Below are positions 8,707-18,203 of a DNA stretch of 64,000 bases, piece by piece (positions within the stretch are counted from its first letter, which is position 1; each line of letters opens with the position of its first letter). Position numbers and translations under genes: made by a program. Below the pieces are notes generated by a model. The model saw only the letters and a program-made list of their open reading frames with translations. It did no database searches and was not told where the DNA came from. Source of the DNA: Ectobacillus funiculus (lineage in GTDB: Bacteria; Bacillota; Bacilli; Bacillales; Bacillaceae_G); the NCBI RefSeq assembly GCF_042429435.1, contig NZ_JBHMAF010000108.1; one strand, given 5' to 3'.

Positions 8707-8780
8707 AATGAAAGGCAGTAATGGGAAATAAAGAAAACAGGTTAACGCCATTAGAAAGCAATAACCTTTTTTCCATTCTC

Positions 8781-9506
8781 CTATTTCTTACGTTTATATA
8801 TTTCACGAGCCATTGATTCTAGAATATACAAAACGGGTACTTGTGTAGTAATATTAGCATTTTCAAACCACTCTTCAGTCACATAATATGGAATGTTTAT
8901 ATCAGAGATTTTTGCAACAGTTGAGTGTTTATTGTTTGTAATACTAATGATTTTGCTTCCTTCTTGTTTAAGCTGATGAAGATGAGTGACTGTAAAATTA
9001 TTTTCTCCCGAGACGGATAAAGCAATTGTTACGCTATTATGACGAAGCTGGGAGTGAATCGGAAAGAGGGGGTCTTTAATATACATTGAAAATGTACCTA
9101 AGCTTGAGAAGTATCTTGCCCCATATTCGGCAAGAATGCCTGAGCTCCCGATTCCAATAAAAATTACACTTTCTGCTTGGTTAACTAGACTTGCAGCCTG
9201 CCTAACTTTTTCCTCGATATCGCCTTTTAACGTCCTCTCAAAAAATTCGGCTACGGAATGCTCGGAACCTTTTAAAATAGTCTTTTTATTTTCCCCTAAA
9301 TGCATTTTAAGCATTACTTTAAATTCTGAAAAACCCTCACAATTTAATTTTCTGCAAAAGCGTAAAATAGTAGCTGTTGATACGTGGGTTTCATCTGCCA
9401 ATTCACGGATTCGCATATAAGCAACTTTCTCACCATTTTGGCAAATATAATTGTATAAAGAAGTTTCTAACTCATTAAATGAAGCAATGATATCGTGTGT
9501 AAACAT
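8781..9506 (-). CDS. MurR/RpiR-family sugar-phosphate-responsive regulator
   Basis: A 241-residue regulator. The N-terminal HTH_6 domain covers residues 1-77 (RELADETHVSTATILRFCRK recognition region), and a SIS domain from ~100 to 230 has the phosphosugar-binding signatures GIGSSGILAEY and LSVSGEN. Such proteins bind phosphorylated sugars or amino sugars and control catabolic genes. ATG is at 9506 with AAGGAG eleven bases upstream. It is divergent from licH (467 bp apart, with a repeat copy and a GTTACA dyad between), so control of licH is the natural inference. Confidence 0.85.
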   Translation of the reverse strand: MFTHDIIASFNELETSLYNYICQNGEKVAYMRIRELADETHVSTATILRFCRKLNCEGFSEFKVMLKMHLGENKKTILKGSEHSVAEFFERTLKGDIEEKVRQAASLVNQAESVIFIGIGSSGILAEYGARYFSSLGTFSMYIKDPLFPIHSQLRHNSVTIALSVSGENNFTVTHLHQLKQEGSKIISITNNKHSTVAKISDINIPYYVTEEWFENANITTQVPVLYILESMAREIYKRKK

Positions 9507-9543
9507 TTGTGCAGAGTTCTCCTTCTATAAAAAGTATATTTTT

Positions 9544-9677
9544 CACTGTAGGAAAGTATAAATTTCCAGCTGGAAGCAAATTCGACGTAGTCGGAAATTT
9601 TGGGAATACAGTATAAGTGCAGCTACGCCTCTGTCTTCGCCCAAGGGCAGGGCTCGCCAATCGGCGAGTTTTCCTTA
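9544..9677 (+). repeat. Dispersed intergenic repeat, copy 4
   Basis: Full-length copy located in the divergent gap between the rpiR-type gene and licH, only 38 bp upstream of the rpiR start codon. It is one of the few copies in a 5' rather than a 3' position. Confidence 0.88.
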
Positions 9678-9738
9678 ACTCCGTTGTGAATTGTTATATC
9701 TCCTCTTATAGCCCAATCTTAACACATCTTCTTCGTAA

Positions 9739-9764
9739 GTTACAGGCTGTTACATTTGTGTAAC
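9739..9764. promoter_or_regulatory. Candidate operator for the rpiR/licH pair
   Basis: GTTACA at 9739 is repeated ten bases later at 9749, where it forms the dyad GTTACATTTGTGTAAC. Half-sites one helical turn apart between a divergent regulator and enzyme gene are typical of an operator. Binding by the RpiR protein is inference. Confidence 0.4.
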
Positions 9765-9973
9765 AAGTGACTTCTTGTGTTATTAAAAACTAGATGTTCC
9801 TAGCTTATTTACTGTCTTACGCAATACAGATACAATTCAGTCATAGGTGATTTAATTTTCTTTTATTAAATAAGAGAAGGTTAAAAAGATACTTTACATT
9901 ACCGTTTTTTCGGTAGGATTCTTCAAATCGTAATGGCTATTTATTTATTAAATTACCCGGGGGTGTATAGAGT

Positions 9974-11302
9974 ATGACACAAGGTATTAAAATTGTAACG
10001 ATTGGCGGGGGATCTAGTTATACGCCTGAATTAGTAGAAGGATTCATAAAACGCTATCATGAATTACCGGTTAGAGAGCTATGGTTAGTAGACATTGAAG
10101 CAGGAAAAGAAAAATTAGAGATTGTTGGAAACCTTGCAAAAAGAATGATTGAAAAAGCAGGTCTTCCCACCAAGGTTCATCTAACACTTGATCGAAGAGC
10201 AGCTTTAAAGGATGCTGATTTTGTTACGACTCAATTTCGGGTAGGGTTACTGGATGCTCGTGCTAAAGATGAAAGAATTCCTTTAAGCCACGGGGTGTTA
10301 GGACAAGAAACAAATGGACCAGGCGGATTGTTTAAGGGTTTGCGTACCATTCCAATTATTTTAGATATTGTAAAAGACATTAAAGAATTATGTCCAGATG
10401 CTTGGTTAATCAATTTTACAAATCCTGCTGGCATGGTGACAGAAGCTGTTCTTCGTTACACTGGCCATAAGAAAATCGTTGGCTTATGTAATGTTCCGAT
10501 CGGCATTGAGATGGGGGTTGCGAAGCTATTGGATGTTGACCACTCCCGCATTCGTATTGATTTTGCCGGTCTGAATCATATGGTATATGGATTAGATGTG
10601 TATGTAGACGGAGTTAGTGTAAAAGATAAAGTAATTGATCTGTTATCAAATCCGGAGAATAGCAGCTTTGTTAAAAATATAGAAGGACAAGGCTGGGAGC
10701 CAGAATTTATTCGAGCATTAAACGTCTTAACTTGTCCATATCACCTATACTATTATAAGAAAGATGAAATGCTACAAAAAGAACTGAAAAACTTTAAAGA
10801 GGGCACAACGAGAGCTGAAGTAGTTCAGAAACTGGAAGAGGAACTATTCGAGCTATACAAGGATCCTAATTTAGCAATTAAACCGCCTCAATTAGAGCAA
10901 CGTGGCGGAGCGTATTATAGTGATGCAGCGGTTCGTCTTATTTCGTCTATCTATAATGATAAACGTGATATTCAGCCGGTTAACACAATTAACAATGGGG
11001 CTATTGCAAGTATTCCGTATGACTCTGCTGTTGAAGTAAGCTGTGTGATTACAAAAGAAGGTCCAAAACCAATCATCAACGGAGATCTTCCAGTTGCCGT
11101 TCGAGGATTAGTACAGCAAATCAAATCATTTGAACGTGTGGGCGCTGAGGCCGCTGTAACAGGCAACTATGATACAGCTTTACTTGCGATGACAATTAAT
11201 CCGCTCGTTCCTTCTGATAAAGTTGGTAAAGCGATCTTGGATGAGATGCTAGAAGCGCATAAGGAGCATTTACCTAATTTTTTCGAAAAAGTGGAAGTAT
11301 AA
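9974..11302 (+). CDS. licH: Family 4 glycosidase, probable 6-phospho-beta-glucosidase
   Basis: A 442-residue cytoplasmic GH4 enzyme using the NAD+ and Mn2+ redox-elimination mechanism, the same length as B. subtilis LicH. The Rossmann motif VTIGGGSSYTPELVEG is at the N-terminus. Substrate and metal signatures NFTNPAGM, GLCNVP (metal Cys) and GLNHM (metal His) lie in the first half. ATG is preceded by GGGGGTG. It normally cleaves PTS-imported phospho-disaccharides such as cellobiose-6-phosphate, but no PTS genes are adjacent here. A 6-phospho-alpha-glucosidase specificity is less likely but cannot be excluded. Confidence 0.87.
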   Translation: MTQGIKIVTIGGGSSYTPELVEGFIKRYHELPVRELWLVDIEAGKEKLEIVGNLAKRMIEKAGLPTKVHLTLDRRAALKDADFVTTQFRVGLLDARAKDERIPLSHGVLGQETNGPGGLFKGLRTIPIILDIVKDIKELCPDAWLINFTNPAGMVTEAVLRYTGHKKIVGLCNVPIGIEMGVAKLLDVDHSRIRIDFAGLNHMVYGLDVYVDGVSVKDKVIDLLSNPENSSFVKNIEGQGWEPEFIRALNVLTCPYHLYYYKKDEMLQKELKNFKEGTTRAEVVQKLEEELFELYKDPNLAIKPPQLEQRGGAYYSDAAVRLISSIYNDKRDIQPVNTINNGAIASIPYDSAVEVSCVITKEGPKPIINGDLPVAVRGLVQQIKSFERVGAEAAVTGNYDTALLAMTINPLVPSDKVGKAILDEMLEAHKEHLPNFFEKVEV

Positions 11303-11310
11303 AATAATGA

Positions 11311-11348
11311 ATTGTTCTAGTGTTTATGGCACTAGAACAATTTTTTTG
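11311..11348 (+). terminator. Terminator after licH
   Basis: Stem ATTGTTCTAGTG / CACTAGAACAAT with a short loop, then seven Ts. Confidence 0.92.
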
Positions 11349-11351
11349 TTG

Positions 11352-11485
11352 CACTTTAAGAAAGTATAAATTTCTAGCTGGAAGCAAGCTCGACGTAGCG
11401 AGAAATTTTAGGGATACAGTATAAGTAGGGCTACGCCTCTGTCTTCTCCCAGGGGCAGGGCTCGCCAATCGGCGAGTTTTCTTTA
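11352..11485 (+). repeat. Dispersed intergenic repeat, copy 5
   Basis: Full-length copy immediately after the licH terminator and 2 bp before the rnhC stop codon (convergent genes). Confidence 0.88.
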
Positions 11486-11487
11486 TC

Positions 11488-12420
11488 TTACTTCAGTAAT
11501 CCCAATGCCTTTTCCGTATTCGCAAAATGCAGCTTCGCAAGTTCCTTTAATTTTTCTTTTCCATGTGTGCGTATCAATTTTGCCGCCGCTGCATCCACCT
11601 GCGCCCCCGCCCCTTTTGGCAAGGTAAAGCCCGCTTTTTTACTAAGCTCATTAAATTGCTTTACGAAGCTATAGCGTGCGAGCATGGAAGCTGCCGCAAC
11701 TGCAAGGTGCACGCTCTCGCCCTTTGTGGAAAAATACACATTTTCACGGTGAACCGTTTTTTGTTTAGCTAAATACTTATAATATGTAGCAGGCTGGACA
11801 AACTGATCTATTAGGATACCTTCCGGTTTCGTTGGCTTCAGTTTTTCTAATACTTTGCCGATTGCCTGGTTATGAAGCCATGCTTTGATTTCACCTTGGT
11901 TCATTCCACGCTGCTGCAGCTCATTATACTTTTCATTATGTAAGACGAGCGAGCTGTATGTGAGGATCGAGAGCAAATCCTTTGCAATTTTTGTGATTTG
12001 GTCATCTGTTAAATCCTTCGAGTCCCTTACGCCTAATTCCTTGAGAAGAGGAATTTGTTCTTTAGAGACGTAAGCAGCTACGACTGTAACCGGTCCGAAA
12101 TAGTCCCCGGTGCCGACCTCGTCTGAGCCGATAATAGACATGGTGCTGATGGAGGAAGGAGGAGAGTATGGCGTTTGCTTATTCGTACTTGTTTTCAATG
12201 ATGCAGAAGATTTAGCGCTTTCTTGCCAACGAGCTGCTTCTGCTTCGGCCCGTGCTCCTTGGAACAGTACCTTTCCAGACTTATAGGCTGTAATGTTACA
12301 TGAAGGAGCTTTAGCGGAAAAGATGCCGCCTTGGGGTACCTTTGGAATTAGCATGCTTGCGTAATGCTGTTTCATTTGCTCGATTGTTGCAGCGCTCACT
12401 TGAATAACTTGATTAGACAA
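11488..12420 (-). CDS. rnhC: Ribonuclease HIII
   Basis: A 310-residue type 2 RNase H that cleaves RNA in RNA-DNA hybrids. The N-terminal ~85 residues form the TBP-like substrate-binding domain typical of HIII. The catalytic domain opens with IGSDEVGTGDYFGP (first Asp-Glu pair) and has further acidic residues in ILIDQFV and GAQVDAAAA. The start is TTG (SNQVIQVS follows) with AAAGGAGA seven bases before; no in-frame ATG suits. It is divergent from zapA, as in B. subtilis. Confidence 0.95.
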   Translation of the reverse strand: MSNQVIQVSAATIEQMKQHYASMLIPKVPQGGIFSAKAPSCNITAYKSGKVLFQGARAEAEAARWQESAKSSASLKTSTNKQTPYSPPSSISTMSIIGSDEVGTGDYFGPVTVVAAYVSKEQIPLLKELGVRDSKDLTDDQITKIAKDLLSILTYSSLVLHNEKYNELQQRGMNQGEIKAWLHNQAIGKVLEKLKPTKPEGILIDQFVQPATYYKYLAKQKTVHRENVYFSTKGESVHLAVAAASMLARYSFVKQFNELSKKAGFTLPKGAGAQVDAAAAKLIRTHGKEKLKELAKLHFANTEKALGLLK

Positions 12421-12546
12421 ATTGTTCTCTCCTTTTCCGTTTACTTACAATTTTATCATACCTCATATGTGATAGTGTTTCCATCTAAGTCTACTTCATG
12501 GTATGATAAAGTTTAGGATTCTGAAAGTTGATTGGAGGACAGTAAG

Positions 12547-12810
12547 TTGTCACAGCAAAAAGACAATAGAACGCGAATTACAGTGGATATCTACGGCCAG
12601 CAATATTCTGTTGTTGGCGACGAAAGTACAAGTCATATTCGCATGGTCGCCGCAATTGTGGATGATAAGATGCGCGAGATACATGCTAAGAATCCTTCCC
12701 TTGATATAAACAGGCTAGCAGTGCTAACTGCGGTGAACGTTGTGCACGATTATATAAAACTGAAAGACGAACACGAAAGGCTGCAAGAAAAATTGAATCA
12801 AAAGGAATGA
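12547..12810 (+). CDS. zapA: Cell division protein ZapA
   Basis: An 87-residue FtsZ-associated protein that bundles FtsZ filaments at the division ring. The family pattern VDIYGQQYSVVG...VDDKMREI...NRLAVLTAVNVVHDY is complete, followed by a C-terminal coiled coil. I chose TTG at 12547, since GGAGG lies eight bases upstream; a second TTG at 12532 overlaps that ribosome binding site. It is followed after 7 bp by the CvpA-like gene. Confidence 0.93.
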   Translation: MSQQKDNRTRITVDIYGQQYSVVGDESTSHIRMVAAIVDDKMREIHAKNPSLDINRLAVLTAVNVVHDYIKLKDEHERLQEKLNQKE

Positions 12811-12817
12811 GTGAATC

Positions 12818-13357
12818 ATGATCGATATTGTTATTATTATCCTGCTGCTTATAGGATTTTTTATCGGCTTGAAACGGGGGCTCATTCTTCAGGTTATACG
12901 TCTAGTAGGCTACGTTTTGGCATATATTGTGGCATATTTGTATTACAAACGTTTGGCGGCGGTGCTACATACTGCTATTCCGTATCCGCTTCAGGAGCAT
13001 GCCGATGTGCCAGATTGGTTAAAAAGCACGGATATGGAAAGCATGTTTTACAGTGTGATTGCCTTCATCCTGCTGTTTTTTGTTACAAAATTTGCGTTTT
13101 CTCTCTTGGGACAACTCCTTAATATGATTGCGCAAATTCCAGTACTAAAGCAGTTAAACTCGCTTGGCGGCGGTGTGCTCGGGTTTGTTGAGGTGTATAT
13201 CGTCCTGTTTATTGTAATTTTAATCGGAACGCTTGTACCGATTCAGCCGCTTCAATCCTCTTTGAATGCTTCTGTGCTTTGCCAGACAATTATAGACGAT
13301 ACACCAGTTTTGTCGGACAAGATGAAGGAATTATGGGTTCAAGAAGATAGTGTATAA
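12818..13357 (+). CDS. yshB: CvpA-family integral membrane protein (YshB)
   Basis: A 179-residue membrane protein with four predicted helices (about residues 2-20, 25-45, 75-100 and 120-142). It has the CvpA-family N-terminal pattern (IDIVIIILLLIGFFIGLKRG). Family members are linked to colicin V export in E. coli, and their role in Bacillus is unclear. ATG follows the zapA stop by seven bases, indicating a zapA-yshB operon closed by a terminator. Confidence 0.88.
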   Translation: MIDIVIIILLLIGFFIGLKRGLILQVIRLVGYVLAYIVAYLYYKRLAAVLHTAIPYPLQEHADVPDWLKSTDMESMFYSVIAFILLFFVTKFAFSLLGQLLNMIAQIPVLKQLNSLGGGVLGFVEVYIVLFIVILIGTLVPIQPLQSSLNASVLCQTIIDDTPVLSDKMKELWVQEDSV

Positions 13358-13388
13358 CTTCTCTTTTGCATAAGGAGAAGTTTTTTTC
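13357..13388 (+). terminator. Terminator after yshB
   Basis: Stem AACTTCTC / GAGAAGTT with an 10-nt loop, then a T-run. Confidence 0.85.
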
Positions 13389-13426
13389 TATGATTAGAGG
13401 AGAATGATGGCAGGAAAGGCGGGGTA

Positions 13427-15148
13427 ATGGTGAGTGTAAATAAAAAACAGGTTATTAAGCTGCTGGAAACAATTGCGTTATATATGGAGCTAAAAGGGGA
13501 AAATCCGTTTAAAATTTCCGCATTTCGTAAAGCGGCGGCTGCTTTGGAGACAGATGACCGCAGTTTATCTGAAATTGAAGATTTCACAAAAATTGGCGGT
13601 ATTGGTAAAGGAACGGCCGCTGTCATTATCGAGTACATAGAAGCAGGAGAATCATCCGTTTTAGAGGAGCTGGAAAAGGAGGTTCCGAGTACGCTCATTC
13701 CTTTATTAAAGCTGCCGGGTCTTGGCGGCAAAAAGCTGGCTAAGCTATACAAGGAGCTTGGTGTAACAGATATTGCTTCTTTACAGCAGGCGTGCGAAGA
13801 GCAGCGTGTTCAGGCCCTTGCTGGTTTTGGAAAGAAAACGGAAGAGAAAATATTAGAAGCAATTGCCCAGTTTGGAACTCGTCCGGAACGGCTGCCGATT
13901 GCTGATGTTCTTCCTATTGCCTCGGAAATTGAACGAAGATTGTCGGAGATCTTAGAAGTGGAGCGATTTTCACGTGCGGGAAGTCTGCGGCGCGTACGAG
14001 AAACAGTAAAGGATTTAGATTTTATTATTGCTACGAACAATCCTTCTGCGGTGCGGGATGCGCTGCTGCAATTTCCTCGTATTGAAGAAGTGATTGCAAG
14101 CGGCGATACCAAGGTTTCACTTCGCCTCCAATATGAATATGAGATTTCAGTTGATTTTCGTCTTGTTCAGCCGGTGGAATTTATTACAACATTGCATCAT
14201 TTTACGGGATCGAAGGATCATAACGTAAAAATGAGACAGATTGCCAAAGCACAAAATAAAAAAATTAGTGAATATGGTGTAGAGAATCTTGAAACAGGCG
14301 AGATTGTAACATTCGAGAGTGAGGAGGATTTTTTTGCTCATTTTGGATTGTCCTATATCCCGCCTGAGGTACGCGAAGATGGACGGGAAATCGACTGGAT
14401 CGAGCAATATCCAAACTTTATCCAGCTAGAGGATATAAAAGGCGATCTGCATATGCATACAACGTGGAGCGATGGTGCTTTTTCAATAGAAGAAATGGTA
14501 CAAGCTTGTATTGCAAGAGGCTATCAATATATGGCCATTACAGATCATTCACAATATTTGAAAGTCGCAAATGGTCTCACGAAGGAACGCCTGCTTCAGC
14601 AGGGGGAAGAAATTGAGAAGCTGCGGGCAAAATATAGAGACATTACGATTCTGCGCGGCATAGAGATGGATATCTTGCCCGATGCTGCGTTAGATTTTGA
14701 TGATGAAGTATTGGCACAGCTGGACTTTGTAATTGGTGCTATTCATTCTAGCTTTTCGCAGGATCGGGAGACGATTATGAAGCGTCTTCGTGCTGCCATT
14801 GAGAACAATCATGTTACAATGATTGCCCATCCGACCGGTCGTTTAATCGGCAGACGGGAAGGATATGATGTGGATACGGATCTGCTTATTGAGCTGGCAA
14901 AGGAAACCGGAACGGTACTTGAGCTTAATGCCAATCCGAATCGATTGGATTTAAGCGCTGAACTGCTTAAAAAAGCACAGGATGCGGGTGTGAAAATTGC
15001 AATTAACACGGATGCGCATACATTGGATATGCTGGAGCATATAGAAATTGGGGTAGCGGCGGCAAGAAAAGGCTGGATTCAAAAGGATACGGTCCTGAAC
15101 GCTTGGGAGACAGGCAAATTGCTAGCATATATTCGCCGCAATAAATAG
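13427..15148 (+). CDS. polX: Family X DNA polymerase with PHP domain
   Basis: A 573-residue bacterial PolX, a gap-filling repair polymerase with 3'-5' exonuclease. Helix-hairpin-helix motifs are IGGIGKGTAAVI and LPGLGGKKLAKLY (residues ~60-110). The nucleotidyltransferase site is GSLRR...KDLDFIIA with VDFRL further on (about 190-245). The C-terminal PHP domain starts at GDLHMHTTWSDG (~340) and has DHSQY, EMDIL, AHPTGR and NTDAH metal ligands. ATG is at 13427 with AGGAAAGG seven bases before. It is followed by mutS2 after 16 bp, an operon conserved in Bacillus. Confidence 0.95.
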   Translation: MVSVNKKQVIKLLETIALYMELKGENPFKISAFRKAAAALETDDRSLSEIEDFTKIGGIGKGTAAVIIEYIEAGESSVLEELEKEVPSTLIPLLKLPGLGGKKLAKLYKELGVTDIASLQQACEEQRVQALAGFGKKTEEKILEAIAQFGTRPERLPIADVLPIASEIERRLSEILEVERFSRAGSLRRVRETVKDLDFIIATNNPSAVRDALLQFPRIEEVIASGDTKVSLRLQYEYEISVDFRLVQPVEFITTLHHFTGSKDHNVKMRQIAKAQNKKISEYGVENLETGEIVTFESEEDFFAHFGLSYIPPEVREDGREIDWIEQYPNFIQLEDIKGDLHMHTTWSDGAFSIEEMVQACIARGYQYMAITDHSQYLKVANGLTKERLLQQGEEIEKLRAKYRDITILRGIEMDILPDAALDFDDEVLAQLDFVIGAIHSSFSQDRETIMKRLRAAIENNHVTMIAHPTGRLIGRREGYDVDTDLLIELAKETGTVLELNANPNRLDLSAELLKKAQDAGVKIAINTDAHTLDMLEHIEIGVAAARKGWIQKDTVLNAWETGKLLAYIRRNK

Positions 15149-15164
15149 GGAGGGCTTTAAAGCT

Positions 15165-17525
15165 GTGTTAGAACGAACATTACGTGTATTAGAGTACGAT
15201 AAAGTAAAAGAACAGCTCATGGAGCATGTTGCGTCCTCGCTTGGACGGGATAAGGTCAGAGCCTTGCAGCCAAGCACGGATTACGATGAAGTTGTCCGGC
15301 TGCAGGAAACAACAGATGAAGCCGCAACTGTCGTACGCCTGCGCGGAAATGCGCCGCTTGGGGGCGTATTTGATATTCGGGCGAACATAAAGCGCGCAAA
15401 AATTGGCAGCGTACTGGGGCCGCATGAGCTGCTTGATATTTCAAGTACGATGCGTGCGAGCCGGCAAATGAAAAACTTTATTGAGGATTTGGCAGAGAAC
15501 GGGCCGGAGCTGCCAATTCTTTTAACCTACGTGGAGCGCATTTTGTCTTTGCAAAACCTAGAGCGCACGATTAATAACTGTATCGGTGAAGGCGGCGAGG
15601 TACTTGATAGCGCAAGTGACAAGCTGCGCACAATTCGCCAGCAAATCCGCTCCGCCGAAAGTCGTATCCGCGAAAAGCTGGAAGGGATGGTGCGCTCCTC
15701 CAATGCATCCAAAATGCTCTCGGACGCGATTATTACAATCCGTAATGACCGATATGTTATCCCGGTTAAGCAGGAGTACCGCGGACATTACGGCGGGATT
15801 GTACATGATCAATCTGCTTCAGGGCAAACCTTGTTTATTGAGCCTCAGGCTGTAGTGGACTTAAACAACACACTGCAGGAAGCACGCGGAAAAGAAAAGC
15901 AGGAGATCGAACGCATTTTGCAGATGCTAACCGTCGAGGTTGCGAACGATGCCGAGCTTATTCTTGAAAATGTGGAAGTTTTGGCGGAGCTTGATTTTAT
16001 TTTTGCAAAGGCACATTATGCAAAGAAATTGAAGGCATCAAGGCCGGAGATCAACAATGAGCGCTATATGATGCTGAAAAAGGCGCGTCATCCGCTTATT
16101 GCACAAGAGGTTGTTGTACCAAATGATGTTGAACTGGGCGGCGATTTTACAACGATTGTTATCACTGGTCCAAATACAGGCGGTAAAACAGTTACACTTA
16201 AAACGATTGGCTTGTGCGTACTCATGGCGCAATCCGGCTTGCAAATTCCGGTGCTCGATGGTTCGGAGATTTGCGTTTTCCGCAATGTATTCGCTGATAT
16301 CGGCGATGAGCAATCAATTGAGCAAAGCTTAAGTACCTTTTCTTCGCACATGGTTAACATTGTTGATATCCTCGAGGAAGCTGATTTCGAAAGCCTAGTA
16401 TTATTTGACGAACTAGGTGCGGGAACAGACCCGCAAGAAGGGGCGGCGCTTGCAATCTCGATCTTAGATGAAGTCTATAATCGAGGCTGCCGAGTTGTAG
16501 CAACAACGCACTATCCAGAATTGAAGGCATACGGCTATAACCGTGAAAAGGTTATTAATGCGAGTGTGGAATTTGATATTAATACGCTTAGCCCAACATA
16601 TAAGCTATTAATTGGCGTACCAGGACGAAGCAATGCATTTGAAATTTCCAAACGCCTTGGCTTGATCGACCGTGTAATTGAGCGTGCCCGCGGACATGTG
16701 AGCACGGAAACGAACACAATCGACAATATGATCAGCAAGCTAGAAGAAAGTCAAAAAAATGCGGAACGCGCCTGGGAAGAGGCAGAGGATTTCCGCAAGC
16801 AATCCGAAAAGCTGCATAAGGAACTGCAGAATCAAATTATTGAGTTCAACGAGCAGCGCGACAATATGCTGCTAAAGGCGCAAAACGAAGCGGCAGAGAA
16901 AGTAGAAGAAGCAAAGAAGGAAGCAGAAACAATTATTCGCGAGCTTCGCCATCTTCGCAAAGAGCAGTTAGCTAATGTGAAAGAGCATGAACTTATTGAA
17001 GCAAAAAGCCGCCTAGAGGGGGCTGTGCCGCAGCTTGTGACGAAGAAGCAGAAACAGCAAGTGCAAACAGCACCGCAGAAAGCACTTCGACCTGGTGATG
17101 AAGTAAAGGTGCTCACATTCGGCCAAAAAGGACAGCTGCTGGAAAAGGTCAGTGACAAGGAATGGTCTGTGCAAATCGGTATCTTAAAAATGAAGGTAAA
17201 AGAAAAGGATATGCAATACATCAGCAGTCCAAAGCAAACAGAAAAGCGCACGCTTGCAACTGTCAAAGGAAAAGACTATCATGTTGGCCTTGAACTGGAC
17301 CTGCGCGGGGAGCGTTATGAAGAAGCGCTGCATCGGGTAGAGAAATATATAGATGATGCTTTACTTGCGAACTACCCTCGCATCTCAATCATCCACGGCA
17401 AAGGAACAGGTGCGCTCCGGCAGGGCGTACAGGAATACTTGAAGAAGCACCGCGCTGTGAAAAGCTTCCGTTACGGTGATGCAGGAGAAGGCGGTCTCGG
17501 TGTGACGGTGGTAGAATTTAAATAA
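15165..17525 (+). CDS. mutS2: Endonuclease MutS2 (MutSB) with Smr domain
   Basis: A 786-residue MutS-family ATPase lacking the mismatch-recognition domain. In Bacillus it has been tied to recombination control and to rescue of collided ribosomes. Walker A is TGPNTGGKT (~residue 333), Walker B is LVLFDELGAGTDPQEGA (~410), then a long coiled coil (~515-625). A KOW-like segment follows, and a C-terminal Smr nuclease domain has LDLRGERYEEAL and HGKGTGALR. The start is GTG with GGGAGG eleven bases before. Length matches B. subtilis (785). Confidence 0.96.
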   Translation: MLERTLRVLEYDKVKEQLMEHVASSLGRDKVRALQPSTDYDEVVRLQETTDEAATVVRLRGNAPLGGVFDIRANIKRAKIGSVLGPHELLDISSTMRASRQMKNFIEDLAENGPELPILLTYVERILSLQNLERTINNCIGEGGEVLDSASDKLRTIRQQIRSAESRIREKLEGMVRSSNASKMLSDAIITIRNDRYVIPVKQEYRGHYGGIVHDQSASGQTLFIEPQAVVDLNNTLQEARGKEKQEIERILQMLTVEVANDAELILENVEVLAELDFIFAKAHYAKKLKASRPEINNERYMMLKKARHPLIAQEVVVPNDVELGGDFTTIVITGPNTGGKTVTLKTIGLCVLMAQSGLQIPVLDGSEICVFRNVFADIGDEQSIEQSLSTFSSHMVNIVDILEEADFESLVLFDELGAGTDPQEGAALAISILDEVYNRGCRVVATTHYPELKAYGYNREKVINASVEFDINTLSPTYKLLIGVPGRSNAFEISKRLGLIDRVIERARGHVSTETNTIDNMISKLEESQKNAERAWEEAEDFRKQSEKLHKELQNQIIEFNEQRDNMLLKAQNEAAEKVEEAKKEAETIIRELRHLRKEQLANVKEHELIEAKSRLEGAVPQLVTKKQKQQVQTAPQKALRPGDEVKVLTFGQKGQLLEKVSDKEWSVQIGILKMKVKEKDMQYISSPKQTEKRTLATVKGKDYHVGLELDLRGERYEEALHRVEKYIDDALLANYPRISIIHGKGTGALRQGVQEYLKKHRAVKSFRYGDAGEGGLGVTVVEFK

Positions 17526-17617
17526 TATTCACTGCATGTGTATTCAAATCCCTGCTAGACAACTCGTAACTGTGGTAGAATCTAAGTAATATTCTTCGCA
17601 AAAAGGGGTATTGGCGT

Positions 17618-17707
17618 ATGTTTATGGAGAAATTGGCGAAGGTTTTGCTTGTGCTTTGCGGGGGATTTATGGCTGTTGGGGTTGTGTATTGGATGTTTTT
17701 TGCGTAA
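17618..17707 (+). CDS. 29-residue single-pass membrane peptide
   Basis: ATG at 17618 follows AAAAAGGGG by about ten bases and opens a 29-codon frame ended by TAA. The peptide starts MFMEKLAKV, and the rest is a hydrophobic helix (LLVLCGGFMAVGVVYWMFFA). It lies 92 bp after mutS2 and just before a good terminator, which supports a real transcript end. I recognise no family. It may be a membrane microprotein. Confidence 0.5.
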   Translation: MFMEKLAKVLLVLCGGFMAVGVVYWMFFA

Positions 17708-17715
17708 GGTGAGAT

Positions 17716-17762
17716 AGAAATCCCGCTTGGCTCTCGGAAAGGGAGAAGGCGGGATTTTTTAT
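17716..17762 (+). terminator. Terminator after the small membrane peptide
   Basis: Stem AAATCCCGC / GCGGGATTT with a structured loop, then a T-run. It probably ends the polX-mutS2 transcript. Confidence 0.88.
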
Positions 17763-18203
17763 ACCTTCAGACATCTTTTTCCTATATTAAGAAATCTCCT
17801 TTTTAAACAATGCAAGCAGAAATTTGAAACCCCTTCCATCCAAACCCTATAAGTATGCAAGAATTGTTAATTTCGTACATTTACAATATTAGATGCATTT
17901 GATACGATATAATTAAAAATTACTATATAAATCCATTCTGATGTATTAGCGTATCAGTAATGAGAATAGATTTGTTGAATGGATATGTCAGAAAGGGTAC
18001 GTTGGCTAGATACAGTTTTCAGATGCTAAATGAATTTAATAGCTAGCGTTAATCCAAAAAACAATATAATACATAATAGTTTGTAAGCTAAGTTAAATTA
18101 AAAATGTAGTGGGCGTAAGCCTTTATTTATAGGAGAGAGAGTATTTACTGAATTTTGAATTATCAGAAGAGAGAAAAAATCTTATCACAAAGGAGAGTGA
18201 ATC
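17763..18203. other. AT-rich gap before cas6
   Basis: About 440 bp without a convincing gene. Only very short frames occur. No direct repeats of CRISPR type, no tRNA and no transposase remnant could be seen. The segment must hold the cas6 promoter, but I could not place -35/-10 boxes confidently. Confidence 0.5.

Noticed and set aside
12811..13122. 103-codon frame overlapping yshB
   Set aside because: Out of frame with the conserved CvpA-like gene and overlaps it fully.
17830..18180. Possible small RNA or peptide upstream of cas6
   Set aside because: Only short frames and no convincing promoter-terminator pair.
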